Source: an uncultured Ruminococcus sp. (GTDB lineage: Bacteria > Bacillota > Clostridia > Oscillospirales > Acutalibacteraceae). Taken from it: 57,274 nucleotides of DNA. The notes under the pieces were generated by a model that ran no database searches, had not been told where the DNA came from, and saw only the letters and a list, made by a program, of their open reading frames with translations. The stretch lies in the NCBI GenBank assembly GCA_902799245.1, contig CADBZY010000018.1, positions 1 through 57,274 on the forward strand, written 5' to 3'. The position numbers and the translations under genes were made by a program. Shown here piece by piece: positions 7,220 through 15,330 of this stretch (position 1 is its first letter; every line of letters starts with the position of its first letter).

Positions 7220-8143
7220 ATGAAAAAATGCACATCAAAAAGACTTCTCTGCCTTGCGCTCTCGCTGCTGACGGCAATGACCGTCACAGCCTGCGGCGGC
7301 AATGAGGACAAAACAGACAGCGCTTCGGAGGAAGCGGCTTCGCTGACCCTCACCAGGGAAGATCTTCCCATCATCGACGGCGCGCTTGCATTGGCGCCTT
7401 ATTATGAGGCCATGACCGCCAAGCTGCTGAACGTGGACATTGAAGAAGCCCGCACACTTGTGCTGTGCAACAACACTCCCTCCGCCTACCAGAATCTCAC
7501 CGACGGCACGGTGGATATGATCTTCTGCGCCATGCCATCCGACGAACAGGTCAACACCGCCAAACAGGCCGGCGTGACGTTTGAATACCACACCATCTTA
7601 AACGGCGGATTCGTCTTCTTCGTCAACAAGGACAATCCGGTGAAGAGTCTCCCCAAAAAGCAGCTCCAGGACATTTACCGCGGTAAAATCAAAAACTGGA
7701 AGGAACTGGGCGGCGACGACGTGGAGATCATCCCCTATCAGCGCAACGAAGGCTCCGGCAGCCAGACGGGTCTTTACCGCTTCCTGCTGCCCAAGAAGCA
7801 AGTGATGAAAGCGCCCTCCGAGCTTGCCATCGGCGAAATGGGCGAGATCGTGGACGCTGTCGCCAATTACGACAACGCAAAGGGCGCGATCGGCTATTCC
7901 TACTATTATTACGTATCGAGTATGCACTACACCGACCAGATCAAGCTGTTAGGCGTTGACGGCGTGGTTCCTTCCGATGAAACCATTTCGGACGGCAGCT
8001 ATCCCATGATCAACCAATCCCAGATCGTCATCCGCGACGACACACCGGAGGACAGCGTAGTGAGGAAGATCATCGCATGGTGCCAGAGCGAGGAAGGCGC
8101 AAAATTGGCGGAGGAAAACGGATATGTCGCAAACCGCATGTAA
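7220..8143 (+). CDS. PstS-like phosphate-type substrate-binding lipoprotein
   Basis: The 307-residue protein has a signal peptide with lipobox VTAC (lipidated Cys25). The mature part is a PBP-like fold: an APYYEAM segment, YQRNEGSGSQTGLYRFL and GAIGYSYYYYV. The GSGSQTG motif is the classic phosphate/oxyanion-binding loop of PstS proteins. It is therefore likely to bind phosphate or a related anion outside the membrane. No pstCAB genes are nearby, which is unusual; it may be a stand-alone receptor. An AAGGAAGG site precedes ATG 7220. Its last 20 bases overlap the next lipoprotein gene in another frame, so the two are translationally coupled. Confidence 0.82.
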   Translation: MKKCTSKRLLCLALSLLTAMTVTACGGNEDKTDSASEEAASLTLTREDLPIIDGALALAPYYEAMTAKLLNVDIEEARTLVLCNNTPSAYQNLTDGTVDMIFCAMPSDEQVNTAKQAGVTFEYHTILNGGFVFFVNKDNPVKSLPKKQLQDIYRGKIKNWKELGGDDVEIIPYQRNEGSGSQTGLYRFLLPKKQVMKAPSELAIGEMGEIVDAVANYDNAKGAIGYSYYYYVSSMHYTDQIKLLGVDGVVPSDETISDGSYPMINQSQIVIRDDTPEDSVVRKIIAWCQSEEGAKLAEENGYVANRM

Positions 8144-9701
8144 ATTCATCCGCCTGCTGATTTTCTGCGCCCTGCTTTTCGTGTGCGTCACAGGGTGCGA
8201 AAACAGCGAGGAGAAGAAATACAGGAGCCTGTTTGAAAAGGGCGTCGTTATTGACAACAATATCGCGATGAAGGAACCGAACGAAGAGGACGAAAACAGT
8301 CAATTCCCCTATTATATGATAGACGGGCTGAAAGATCAGGAAGTCGAAAAAAAGATCAACGACAAAATCAACGCGACAGCGGAAAGAATGTATTCTTCCG
8401 ACTATATCCCTCCCTACCGCGGCATTTCACTGAAGATGAAGCAGTACCGCGATATGGATCAATCCGTCAGGGTCTATATCTTCTCCCAGTTCAACAGCAA
8501 TAATATTCTCTGCATCCGCGCCGTTTGTTCCACCTCATTTTCCGGCAATGATGATCAATATTTTGGCTTTTCCTATTCGGTTCCTCTTAACTTCGATCTT
8601 TCAACAGGAAACGAACTGACGCTGAAGGACGTCTTTGAACCGGGAGCCGATTACATTGAGATTGTAAACCGCAGCGTTGACAAATATATTATGTCACACG
8701 GATTCGACAATCCTGAAAATGAATACATCGGTTCCACTCAAATCTCCCTGGTTTCTCCGTTCAAAAGCATTAAGCCAGAGCAAAAGTTTTTTATCGACAG
8801 CGAGGGCGATCTGATGCTGTGTTTGGATTATGATACACCCGAGTTTTACACAGGATACAGCGAACTTATGCTTTCACTCGACTCGGACAGCCTGGGAAGC
8901 GCCTACCGTCCCTACAAAGTCGCCAAGACTCCGCTCTTCGAATCTGAGCGGATAAACTGCCGTTTTATGTGCTCATACGATTACAAGCAGGATGAACGCA
9001 CGGATTATTCCGACCCATCAAACACCTTTTACGCTCATTTAAAGTACCCTGCCGATACGCCCGAAGCCATCATGAACCGCGTATTCTCCTTCACATACGA
9101 TCAGACACAGTTTCCGATCAGCAAAAAAGAATTCAAAAAGTACGCAAGAAAAAAGCTCGGAAAAAAAATCAATGTTTCCTCTGATATTACTACCGACTGC
9201 TCCACCGTAAAATACAAAGAATTATACAGCTTCAGGAGATATTGTTATTTTTCGGCAAACACCTTCGACGTTGAAGATCTGAATGACCTCGTCTGCGGCG
9301 TATCTTACTATACATCATACTGCTTTGACTCCGATGGTCAACCGGTTGATCTTCACTCGCTTTTTATCGCTCCCGACAAAGCCGATCACCTGCTGATGAA
9401 CGCTATCATTCAAAACGTGAATATGCAAGCCGTTGAAAACTACACGATCGTTGACGGGTCAGAACAGAAGTTACGCGCGCTTCTCAAAGAACTGTTCAAG
9501 CACATAGACGGATTCTCGGTGAATGCTTACGGATTCAATCTATCCTATGACTTATCATCGGATCAGATAAAAAAGATAGCCAATAAGCATCACGTCATCG
9601 TTGACAATGATGCCTTTGAAATCTCGCAATGGGTCAGCTACGCCAGTTACAGCGACATCGGCTGCGAAAACCTCTTGTTTTTTCATGAAGCGTTTGAATA
9701 A
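8124..9701 (+). CDS. Lipoprotein with RsiV/DUF3298-like repeats
   Basis: The 525-residue protein begins with a signal peptide and lipobox VTGC (Cys25). Near residues 150-175 it contains the pattern FDLSTGNELTLKDVFEPG, typical of DUF3298/RsiV-like extracytoplasmic domains, and a second more diverged copy follows (VDLHSLFIAPDKADHLL, about residues 410-430). In known relatives this domain occurs in anti-sigma factor RsiV, where it binds lysozyme, and in peptidoglycan deacetylase PdaC (family knowledge). A GGAGG site lies inside the upstream gene and the start overlaps its end by 20 bases, implying coupled synthesis with the PstS-like lipoprotein. The ligand is unknown. Confidence 0.65.
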   Translation: MSQTACKFIRLLIFCALLFVCVTGCENSEEKKYRSLFEKGVVIDNNIAMKEPNEEDENSQFPYYMIDGLKDQEVEKKINDKINATAERMYSSDYIPPYRGISLKMKQYRDMDQSVRVYIFSQFNSNNILCIRAVCSTSFSGNDDQYFGFSYSVPLNFDLSTGNELTLKDVFEPGADYIEIVNRSVDKYIMSHGFDNPENEYIGSTQISLVSPFKSIKPEQKFFIDSEGDLMLCLDYDTPEFYTGYSELMLSLDSDSLGSAYRPYKVAKTPLFESERINCRFMCSYDYKQDERTDYSDPSNTFYAHLKYPADTPEAIMNRVFSFTYDQTQFPISKKEFKKYARKKLGKKINVSSDITTDCSTVKYKELYSFRRYCYFSANTFDVEDLNDLVCGVSYYTSYCFDSDGQPVDLHSLFIAPDKADHLLMNAIIQNVNMQAVENYTIVDGSEQKLRALLKELFKHIDGFSVNAYGFNLSYDLSSDQIKKIANKHHVIVDNDAFEISQWVSYASYSDIGCENLLFFHEAFE

Positions 9702-9716
9702 GTTTTTTTAGCCTTC

Positions 9717-9744
9717 ACCCGCCTCCGTTTCTCTGCATATTATG
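9717..9744 (+). promoter_or_regulatory. Possible sporulation (sigma-K-like) promoter within a palindrome
   Basis: AC, 17 bases, then CATATTATG fits the mother-cell sigma-K pattern (AC, 16-17, CATA, three bases, T). The -10 sits in a 25-base near-perfect palindrome (TTTCTCTGCATA and TATGTAGAGAAA, 9728-9752). Short consensus matches arise by chance, so this is only a candidate. Confidence 0.3.
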
Positions 9745-9775
9745 TAGAGAAATCAAGAAAAGGAGGTAAAACGCT

Positions 9776-9949
9776 ATGAGCAACTTCTTCGGTGGTTCTT
9801 CCTGCAGCTGGATCATTATCCTGCTCATCATCCTGGTTCTCTTCCAGGACAATGACAGCGATTGCTGCTGCCGCTGCAACGGCACCATGGGCGACAACGA
9901 CAGCATCTGCGGATGCGGTGGCTGCGGCTGTGGCTGCGGCTGCAGATAA
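9776..9949 (+). CDS. 57-residue Cys-rich single-pass membrane peptide
   Basis: A short gene with an excellent AAAGGAGG site six bases before the ATG. The peptide starts MSNFFGGSSCSW and has one transmembrane helix at residues 12-23 (WIIILLIILVLF). A short acidic linker follows, then a tail with CCCRC at 30-34 and an alternating Cys/Gly run to the C-terminus (GCGGCGCGCGC, 46-56). There are 11 cysteines in all. The tail could bind metal or be cross-linked by disulfides. The form recalls small YjcZ-type or coat-associated spore peptides, but I do not recognise the family. It has its own terminator at 9987 and a possible sigma-K-type promoter, so a spore-surface role is a hypothesis only. Confidence 0.75.
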   Translation: MSNFFGGSSCSWIIILLIILVLFQDNDSDCCCRCNGTMGDNDSICGCGGCGCGCGCR

Positions 9950-9986
9950 GCCCCTCGCCTTTCCCTGATAAGCCCGAAATAATACG

Positions 9987-10039
9987 CAGCCCCGGCGCGC
10001 GGAATTTTAACTGTAAAAATTCCAGCAGCGCCGGGGCTG
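9987..10039. terminator. Strong bidirectional terminator
   Basis: CAGCCCCGGCGC and GCGCCGGGGCTG are perfect arms enclosing a second palindrome (GGAATTTT and AAAATTCC). T-rich sequence follows on the plus strand. It separates the Cys-rich peptide gene from the convergent TPR gene. Confidence 0.8.
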
Positions 10040-10057
10040 TTAATTTTGTAAGAATGG

Positions 10058-13000
10058 CTAATGATCTGCGCCGTCTTTAACCGTGCGCAGACTCTCTGCA
10101 CGGCTGAAATCGGCTTTAGCGAGATCGATCTCACGGAACGCCTCGTACAGACTGCCTCTCGAGGAAAGCAGCTGCCGCAGGTTCTCGTTCTTCTCGCTGG
10201 AAGCAGGCATGTTTTCCAGTAAGTTGATCGCCTTGTTGTATTCATACAGGGCGCCGTAATACTCCTGCTCCTCGCGGCGGCAGAGACAGACGGCTCTGCG
10301 GAAATGGCAGAGCGCTTTCATGTACGCACCCTGGTCACCGTCGCCGACACTCTTATCCATATATCCCGCCGCTCTTCGGTAAGCGTCGGCAGCCTTGCCG
10401 ATCTTGTGCAGTCCTTCCTGACACACGCCCATCGAGAACCAGTGGGAACCGTAGAATGAACCCAGCAGCTCATCCGGCAGCTTTGATTTGTCCAGCATAT
10501 CTATCGAATCGCTGAGGTCGGACTGCATCGACTTGAAATCCCCTAACTCTCGATAGGCGTCAGAACGGTTTTTCAGCATAATCGCCATGTTGATCTCTCC
10601 GCCGTCGTCGTCCTTTGTCAGAGCAATGGCGCGTGTCGCGTCCTCCACATTCTTCTTGTAATCTCCCAGACGGAAATTCACCACGCCGCGTGCGTTCAGA
10701 CACGCCGCAAGTTCATTGCGCGCGGCAGGGTCGTCGATCCTTTCCATGACCTCAATCGCCTTTGTCAGCGCCTCCGCGCATCTGGGATTGTCGTCAAGCT
10801 CATTGTAAATATCCCCGAGCGCCTTGAAACACAGCCCGTACTGGAACCAATACGGCTCCTGCTCATTTTTCGGCTTTCCGGAGAAGGCTTCTGTCGCAAA
10901 CAGTCTTTCAAAGGCCGCTATTGCGTTGTCATAATGAGCAAGTGACATAACATAGTCTTCCTTGCGCAAATAACATTCACCGATGTTGGAATGGAGCGAA
11001 GGCATAAGCTCCATCACCTTTTCGCTTTTCTCTTCACATTTTCTAAGCACACTCAGGGCATTCTCAAACGCCTGAAGCTCCTTTTGGGCATACAGCTTCT
11101 CAAGCTGTACATTGTCCTTGCCGTCAACCGCATCAACGTTCCCGAGCGAACTCATGGGAGGAGCGTTGTACCAGCAGATGCCCTCCTGATTGTACAACTC
11201 GGCAGCAACGGCGGAATTGCTTTCTTCGCTCTCTACCGCCGTGGCGGCCTCATGCATATACCCTGCACATTCAACGGGATCAAGTCCCACCTCACGGGAC
11301 AATCCGGCAATCTTTATCTTCATGGCCTTGCCGTTGATTCCGTCTTCATTATGCAAAGAGGCAAATTCCCTGAACAATCTGTTTGCCCGCGCCATCTGAC
11401 CGCACTTCACCAGACAGGAAGCGGAGGCAACCAGCGAAAACTCAAAGATATTGCCCTCGCTCATCTCGTAATACGGGTTGCCATCGCTGTCAAACGAGTG
11501 TTTCCTGACTTCACTGAAATATTCGACCGCCGACTCATTCTTTCCCGCGACACGACTGTATTCACCCATGTCAAAATTGAGCCGCGCCAAATGTCTGTGA
11601 TTCACCTCGGAATAAGGCGGCTCACTGATCAGCATCTCAAAGCGTGTGTAATCTCCGTAAAGCTCCAGCAATCCGAGGCGCAGCGCCATGCGTCGCCACG
11701 ACTGTACCTTCTCGAAGTACTTAATGAGTTTCTCGCTGTCGGACAGACTGTCTTGCAGGTCTGTGAGAGCGTCCATTCCACGGCTCTTGCTCATCTCGTC
11801 AAATTTTGCCGCCTGCTCCTTGTCGCCGGCTCTTTCGCACATCTGGGAAAGGATGTGGTATTCGGCGGACGCCGCCAGCAAGAAGTACGGCTCTGTCTTG
11901 TCAGTCGATTCAAGCAGCTCTACGCCCCTGCGCATTACCTGAACGCATTCGTCAAGCGAATATTTTTCCTTCTCGCTGAATTTGGCAAGCCCGATGTACT
12001 TGCAGGCAAAGGCACACTTCTCCGAATCGGTCATGTAAAGAATGGCTGTCTCCGCCTCGGCATATCCGACGTCACACAACGGGCTGCCCTTGGCGTCGGC
12101 TTCGTAGGAAGCGATGGCCGCCTCAAAATAGCGAATGCAGTCGCTGATCTTAGACGCTCTGTAATGGAGAATGCCAAGCAGCAGATTCATGTCGCCCACA
12201 ATGCTCTGAATACTGCCGAAATCGGCTTTTGTTGTCTCTCCCCTGTATTCAGCGCACTGATCAAGCGTAAGCCTGCACATCTCAGCCGCGTCCGCAAATC
12301 GGCAGTCACGCGCAAGCGCAAGCGCAGTCAGCCGCATGGCAGCGGGATAATAAAGGTCGTCCTTTTCGTTCTGATCACAGGCATTGACGCACTTGCCGGC
12401 AAATTCCACCGTGCGGCTGACGTCGGCGCCGGGAACAGGTTCATAGCACGTCAGAAAGAGCTGCTGACTCGCAGCATAATATGCGGCCTTTCTGATATTG
12501 TCCTTTCCCACATCAATGCCGTGCTCCGCGATTTTCTCCAGCATTTCCACCGGCAGCGTAAAGCGATCGGGTGCAAACCCCTCGCCGGTATCGGCATAGG
12601 TAAAGGCACAGGCTGCGTTGCCAAGTCCCCGGCATACAGCATACGCATCATCGGTAACGATACCGTCAGGATAGATTCCCTTCGATATGGCTGTGCTGAC
12701 ACGGGTCAGCATTTCATCCAGCACATACGCCGCTCTTTCGTACATACCGCCCTCACAGAGGATGCTTCCGTAATGTCCCATACATTCTGTCAGCAGAAGG
12801 GTGCCGACATACGCTTTTCTGTCGGCGTATATCTCTGAAAGCAGTCCCTCGGCTTCATCCTCATGGCCGCGCCTTATCAGAAGGTCACTCAGTCTGAAAA
12901 CGCAGTTAATATGCCGTTCCTCACAGTCAGACATCCCGTTTGCAATATCCTCCCGGCTGAGCGTCAGCGCCTTGCGGCCAATTTCATCCGCGCGGTCTAA

Positions 13001-13120
13001 TTTTTTCTCCCGCTTTTCCTTCGCTTTTTTTGTGTCCCTTTGTACTCCTTCAATGCACTCTGTAAATATCCTGTCAAATTTAACCAGCAGCTTCGCAATC
13101 TTTTTTGCGTTGTTTTTCAT
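10058..13120 (-). CDS. Large cytoplasmic tetratricopeptide-repeat (TPR) protein
   Basis: The 1020-residue product has no signal peptide and no membrane segment. It is built almost wholly of helical pairs. A basic, charged N-terminal coiled region (about residues 25-55, KKAKEKREKKLDRADEIGRK) is followed by degenerate TPR units. The C-terminal third has canonical TPRs, for example HSNIGECYLRKEDYVMSLAHY, ARGVVNFRLGDYKKNVEDA and FRRAVCLCRREEQEYYGALY. Start ATG 13120 is chosen because GGGAGGG lies ten bases upstream; an in-frame upstream ATG has none. TPR solenoids bind other proteins, and the partner is unknown. It is monocistronic under the promoter at 13176. A 615-codon open frame on the opposite strand is a composition artefact. 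Confidence 0.8.
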   Translation of the reverse strand: MKNNAKKIAKLLVKFDRIFTECIEGVQRDTKKAKEKREKKLDRADEIGRKALTLSREDIANGMSDCEERHINCVFRLSDLLIRRGHEDEAEGLLSEIYADRKAYVGTLLLTECMGHYGSILCEGGMYERAAYVLDEMLTRVSTAISKGIYPDGIVTDDAYAVCRGLGNAACAFTYADTGEGFAPDRFTLPVEMLEKIAEHGIDVGKDNIRKAAYYAASQQLFLTCYEPVPGADVSRTVEFAGKCVNACDQNEKDDLYYPAAMRLTALALARDCRFADAAEMCRLTLDQCAEYRGETTKADFGSIQSIVGDMNLLLGILHYRASKISDCIRYFEAAIASYEADAKGSPLCDVGYAEAETAILYMTDSEKCAFACKYIGLAKFSEKEKYSLDECVQVMRRGVELLESTDKTEPYFLLAASAEYHILSQMCERAGDKEQAAKFDEMSKSRGMDALTDLQDSLSDSEKLIKYFEKVQSWRRMALRLGLLELYGDYTRFEMLISEPPYSEVNHRHLARLNFDMGEYSRVAGKNESAVEYFSEVRKHSFDSDGNPYYEMSEGNIFEFSLVASASCLVKCGQMARANRLFREFASLHNEDGINGKAMKIKIAGLSREVGLDPVECAGYMHEAATAVESEESNSAVAAELYNQEGICWYNAPPMSSLGNVDAVDGKDNVQLEKLYAQKELQAFENALSVLRKCEEKSEKVMELMPSLHSNIGECYLRKEDYVMSLAHYDNAIAAFERLFATEAFSGKPKNEQEPYWFQYGLCFKALGDIYNELDDNPRCAEALTKAIEVMERIDDPAARNELAACLNARGVVNFRLGDYKKNVEDATRAIALTKDDDGGEINMAIMLKNRSDAYRELGDFKSMQSDLSDSIDMLDKSKLPDELLGSFYGSHWFSMGVCQEGLHKIGKAADAYRRAAGYMDKSVGDGDQGAYMKALCHFRRAVCLCRREEQEYYGALYEYNKAINLLENMPASSEKNENLRQLLSSRGSLYEAFREIDLAKADFSRAESLRTVKDGADH

Positions 13121-13175
13121 GGCAATATCCCTCCCTCTGCCGTCGTAAAGCTCCCCGTAAAACTTCTGAAAATAT

Positions 13176-13204
13176 ATTGTAGCACATTTCAGACACAATT
13201 ACAA
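13176..13204 (-). promoter_or_regulatory. Sigma-A promoter of the TPR gene
   Basis: On the minus strand TTGTAA, a 17-base spacer and TACAAT, with TG at the extended -10 position. Confidence 0.75.
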
Positions 13205-13245
13205 GACATTTCAACGCCATAATCGGGAAAGATTTTTGAACTTTT

Positions 13246-13518
13246 TCAATGAGACGACTCGTGTCTCTTTTCCATAATGTCAATCAGAAAGGTCAATAAT
13301 GTCGCGGCGGACGTGCTTCTTATCATGCTGTGCAGAAGCGCCTCGGCCAGTATGTAAGAATTCACGCTGTCGACAAATCCGAACGCGTTCAGATAAAGCC
13401 CCGCGCAGATCACGCCTGAAATGACATATACTGCCGTGACAAACCACAAGTATTTTCTCACGAGCTTGCCGGGAGAAGAAAGAAAAAGAGAAAAGTCAGA
13501 AAATTTTTCATTATTCAT
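13246..13518 (-). CDS. Small two-helix membrane protein
   Basis: The 90-residue product has hydrophobic helices at about residues 24-44 (YLWFVTAVYVISGVICAGLY) and 64-83. The N-terminus is charged, and the C-terminus is EKRHESSH. A CGGAGGATT site lies before ATG 13518. It stands alone between the TPR gene and the divergent isomerase-like gene. I do not recognise the family. Confidence 0.6.
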   Translation of the reverse strand: MNNEKFSDFSLFLSSPGKLVRKYLWFVTAVYVISGVICAGLYLNAFGFVDSVNSYILAEALLHSMIRSTSAATLLTFLIDIMEKRHESSH

Positions 13519-13656
13519 TGATTAATCCTCCGGAATGATTTATAATATACGTTACGCGGTCTTTTATATCCTCGCAGTACCATTTTATCATATGCTGATT
13601 ATTTTGAGAATACATCAAAATGCGGCATTACAGTCAAAAAAAGGAGGCATAACGGC

Positions 13657-14484
13657 ATGGCAACGGTCGGAATTTCATCTTCCTGTTTTTACCCCGTCAA
13701 TACGGAAATCGCTCTCAGGACTGCGTTGGAAGCGGGAATCGTTCATTTCGAGATACATTTCAGCACATTCTCCGAGCTTTCTGACGGCTACATCAAGGAA
13801 ATCCGAAAAATGCTGAAGGCTTACGGAGCGCAGGTGCATTCGGTACACCCATTTTACAGCTTGCTGGAATCACCCATGTTTTTCTCGGATTACAGCGAAC
13901 GACGCTTTGCCGATGGTCTCGAGATATACAAGCAGTTCTTTCATACAGCGGCAAAGCTCGGCGCGCAGAACGTCATCTTACACGGCGGGCAGACCACCGG
14001 CAAAAGCCGCGTTATGATTTCTCAGGACGAGTATATCGAACGTTACAATGTGATATTGGAAACCGCCCGAAAATCCGGCGTAACGCTTTTGCACGAGAAT
14101 GTATACATGCATACCGCCCAGACCCCGGAATTCTGCCGCAAGCTCATCGAATATCTCGGCGACAAGGCGCTGTTTGCCTTCGACAACAAGCAGGCGCGCA
14201 GAGCGGGCTTTGACTCGGCGGAGTTCGCAAAAGCGCTCAGCGGGCACATCCGCACCGTTCACATCAGCGACTGCGACAGGGAACACGACTGCCTGCTTCC
14301 CGGCAAAGGCAATGAAAATTTTGTCGCCATACGAAACGCCATGAGCGGCGAGGACGACAATGCGTTCTGGGCGATAGAGGTCTACAATGACGCGTTTCGC
14401 GAAGCAAAAGAGATCCGGCTTTCGCTCAATTACCTCGAAATGAAGCTGCGGGAAGCCGAAAATTCAAAATTTACAAAGAATTAA
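13657..14484 (+). CDS. Sugar phosphate isomerase/epimerase-like TIM-barrel protein
   Basis: The 275-residue protein fits the xylose isomerase-like/AP endonuclease 2 TIM barrel. The pattern runs from GISSSCFYP at the N-terminus through EIHFSTF, QVHSVHPFY, NVILHGGQT, TLLHENVYMHT, FAFDNKQARRAG and HIRTVHISD to WAIEVYN. The His, Glu and Asp residues of these strands are the usual divalent metal ligands of the barrel. Members act as sugar isomerases, inosose dehydratases or endonuclease IV; the substrate here is open. An AAAGGAGG site precedes ATG 13657. The next gene, ymdB, is 43 bases downstream and probably cotranscribed. Confidence 0.8.
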   Translation: MATVGISSSCFYPVNTEIALRTALEAGIVHFEIHFSTFSELSDGYIKEIRKMLKAYGAQVHSVHPFYSLLESPMFFSDYSERRFADGLEIYKQFFHTAAKLGAQNVILHGGQTTGKSRVMISQDEYIERYNVILETARKSGVTLLHENVYMHTAQTPEFCRKLIEYLGDKALFAFDNKQARRAGFDSAEFAKALSGHIRTVHISDCDREHDCLLPGKGNENFVAIRNAMSGEDDNAFWAIEVYNDAFREAKEIRLSLNYLEMKLREAENSKFTKN

Positions 14485-14527
14485 TCCCATTAACACCATT
14501 TAAATATAGAAAGAGTGGATAATTGAT

Positions 14528-15307
14528 TTGATAAGCGTTCTTTGCATAGGCGATGTAATCGGCACGGTCGGAATGAAATACCTTCACCGTCATCTGCCTG
14601 CACTCAAAAAGCTGAAAAAGATTGACGCGGTCATCGTCAACGGTGAAAACTCCGCCGACACAAACGGCATCACTCCCGATTCGGCCAACTACCTGCTCAA
14701 CTGCGGAGTAGATCTGATCACCACCGGCAATCATTCCTTTCAGCGCAAGGAGAGTTATCCCATATACGAAAGCGATAATATGCCGGTCATACGTCCCGCG
14801 AATTACCCCAACAAGGCTCCTGGCATCGGTAGCGGTCTGATTGACATTGGCCGGGCACGGATACGCGTTATCAATATGATGGGTACGGTAAGCATGAATC
14901 CTGTGTTGGACTGCCCCTTTGCCACTTCTGACGCATTGCTGGAAGGCATTGAGGAAAAGATCATCATCATGGACATGCACGCCGAAGCGACCGCAGAGAA
15001 ACGCGCCTTAGCCTATTATCTTGACGGCCGGATCAGCGCCATGTTCGGCACACACACCCATGTGCAGACCGCCGACGAGCAGATCCTTCCGGGCGGTACC
15101 GGCTTCATAACCGACGTGGGAATGACCGGCCCTGTCCATTCGGTAATCGGCGTTTCGATTGAAGCGGCCATTGAAAAAATGAAAACCAAAATGCCTGTCC
15201 GGCTGAATTACGCCGAGGGTAAATGTATGCTCAATGCCGTCATCTTTACAATCGACGAAAAAAGCGGCAGGACGACAGCGGTGGAACGGATCAATATTTC
15301 AAACTGA
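14528..15307 (+). CDS. YmdB-family metallophosphodiesterase
   Basis: A 259-residue protein matching the TIGR00282/YmdB family of calcineurin-like phosphoesterases. Motifs present are CIGDVIG near the start, VIVNGENSADTNGI, DLITTGNHSF, MDMHAEATAEK and GTHTHVQTADEQ. These supply the dinuclear metal site. Bacillus YmdB hydrolyses cAMP and 2',3'-cyclic nucleotides and affects biofilm and spore formation (family knowledge). The start is TTG 14528, supported by the conserved family N-terminus rather than by a strong ribosome binding site. The next gene starts 23 bases downstream. Confidence 0.9.
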   Translation: MISVLCIGDVIGTVGMKYLHRHLPALKKLKKIDAVIVNGENSADTNGITPDSANYLLNCGVDLITTGNHSFQRKESYPIYESDNMPVIRPANYPNKAPGIGSGLIDIGRARIRVINMMGTVSMNPVLDCPFATSDALLEGIEEKIIIMDMHAEATAEKRALAYYLDGRISAMFGTHTHVQTADEQILPGGTGFITDVGMTGPVHSVIGVSIEAAIEKMKTKMPVRLNYAEGKCMLNAVIFTIDEKSGRTTAVERINISN

Positions 15308-15330
15308 CCGATACACGGAGGTGAAAATGA

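Noticed and set aside
10991-12838. A 615-codon open frame opposite the TPR gene
   Set aside because: It is an exact shadow of the TPR gene, has no ribosome binding site and no recognisable product. It results from codon bias.
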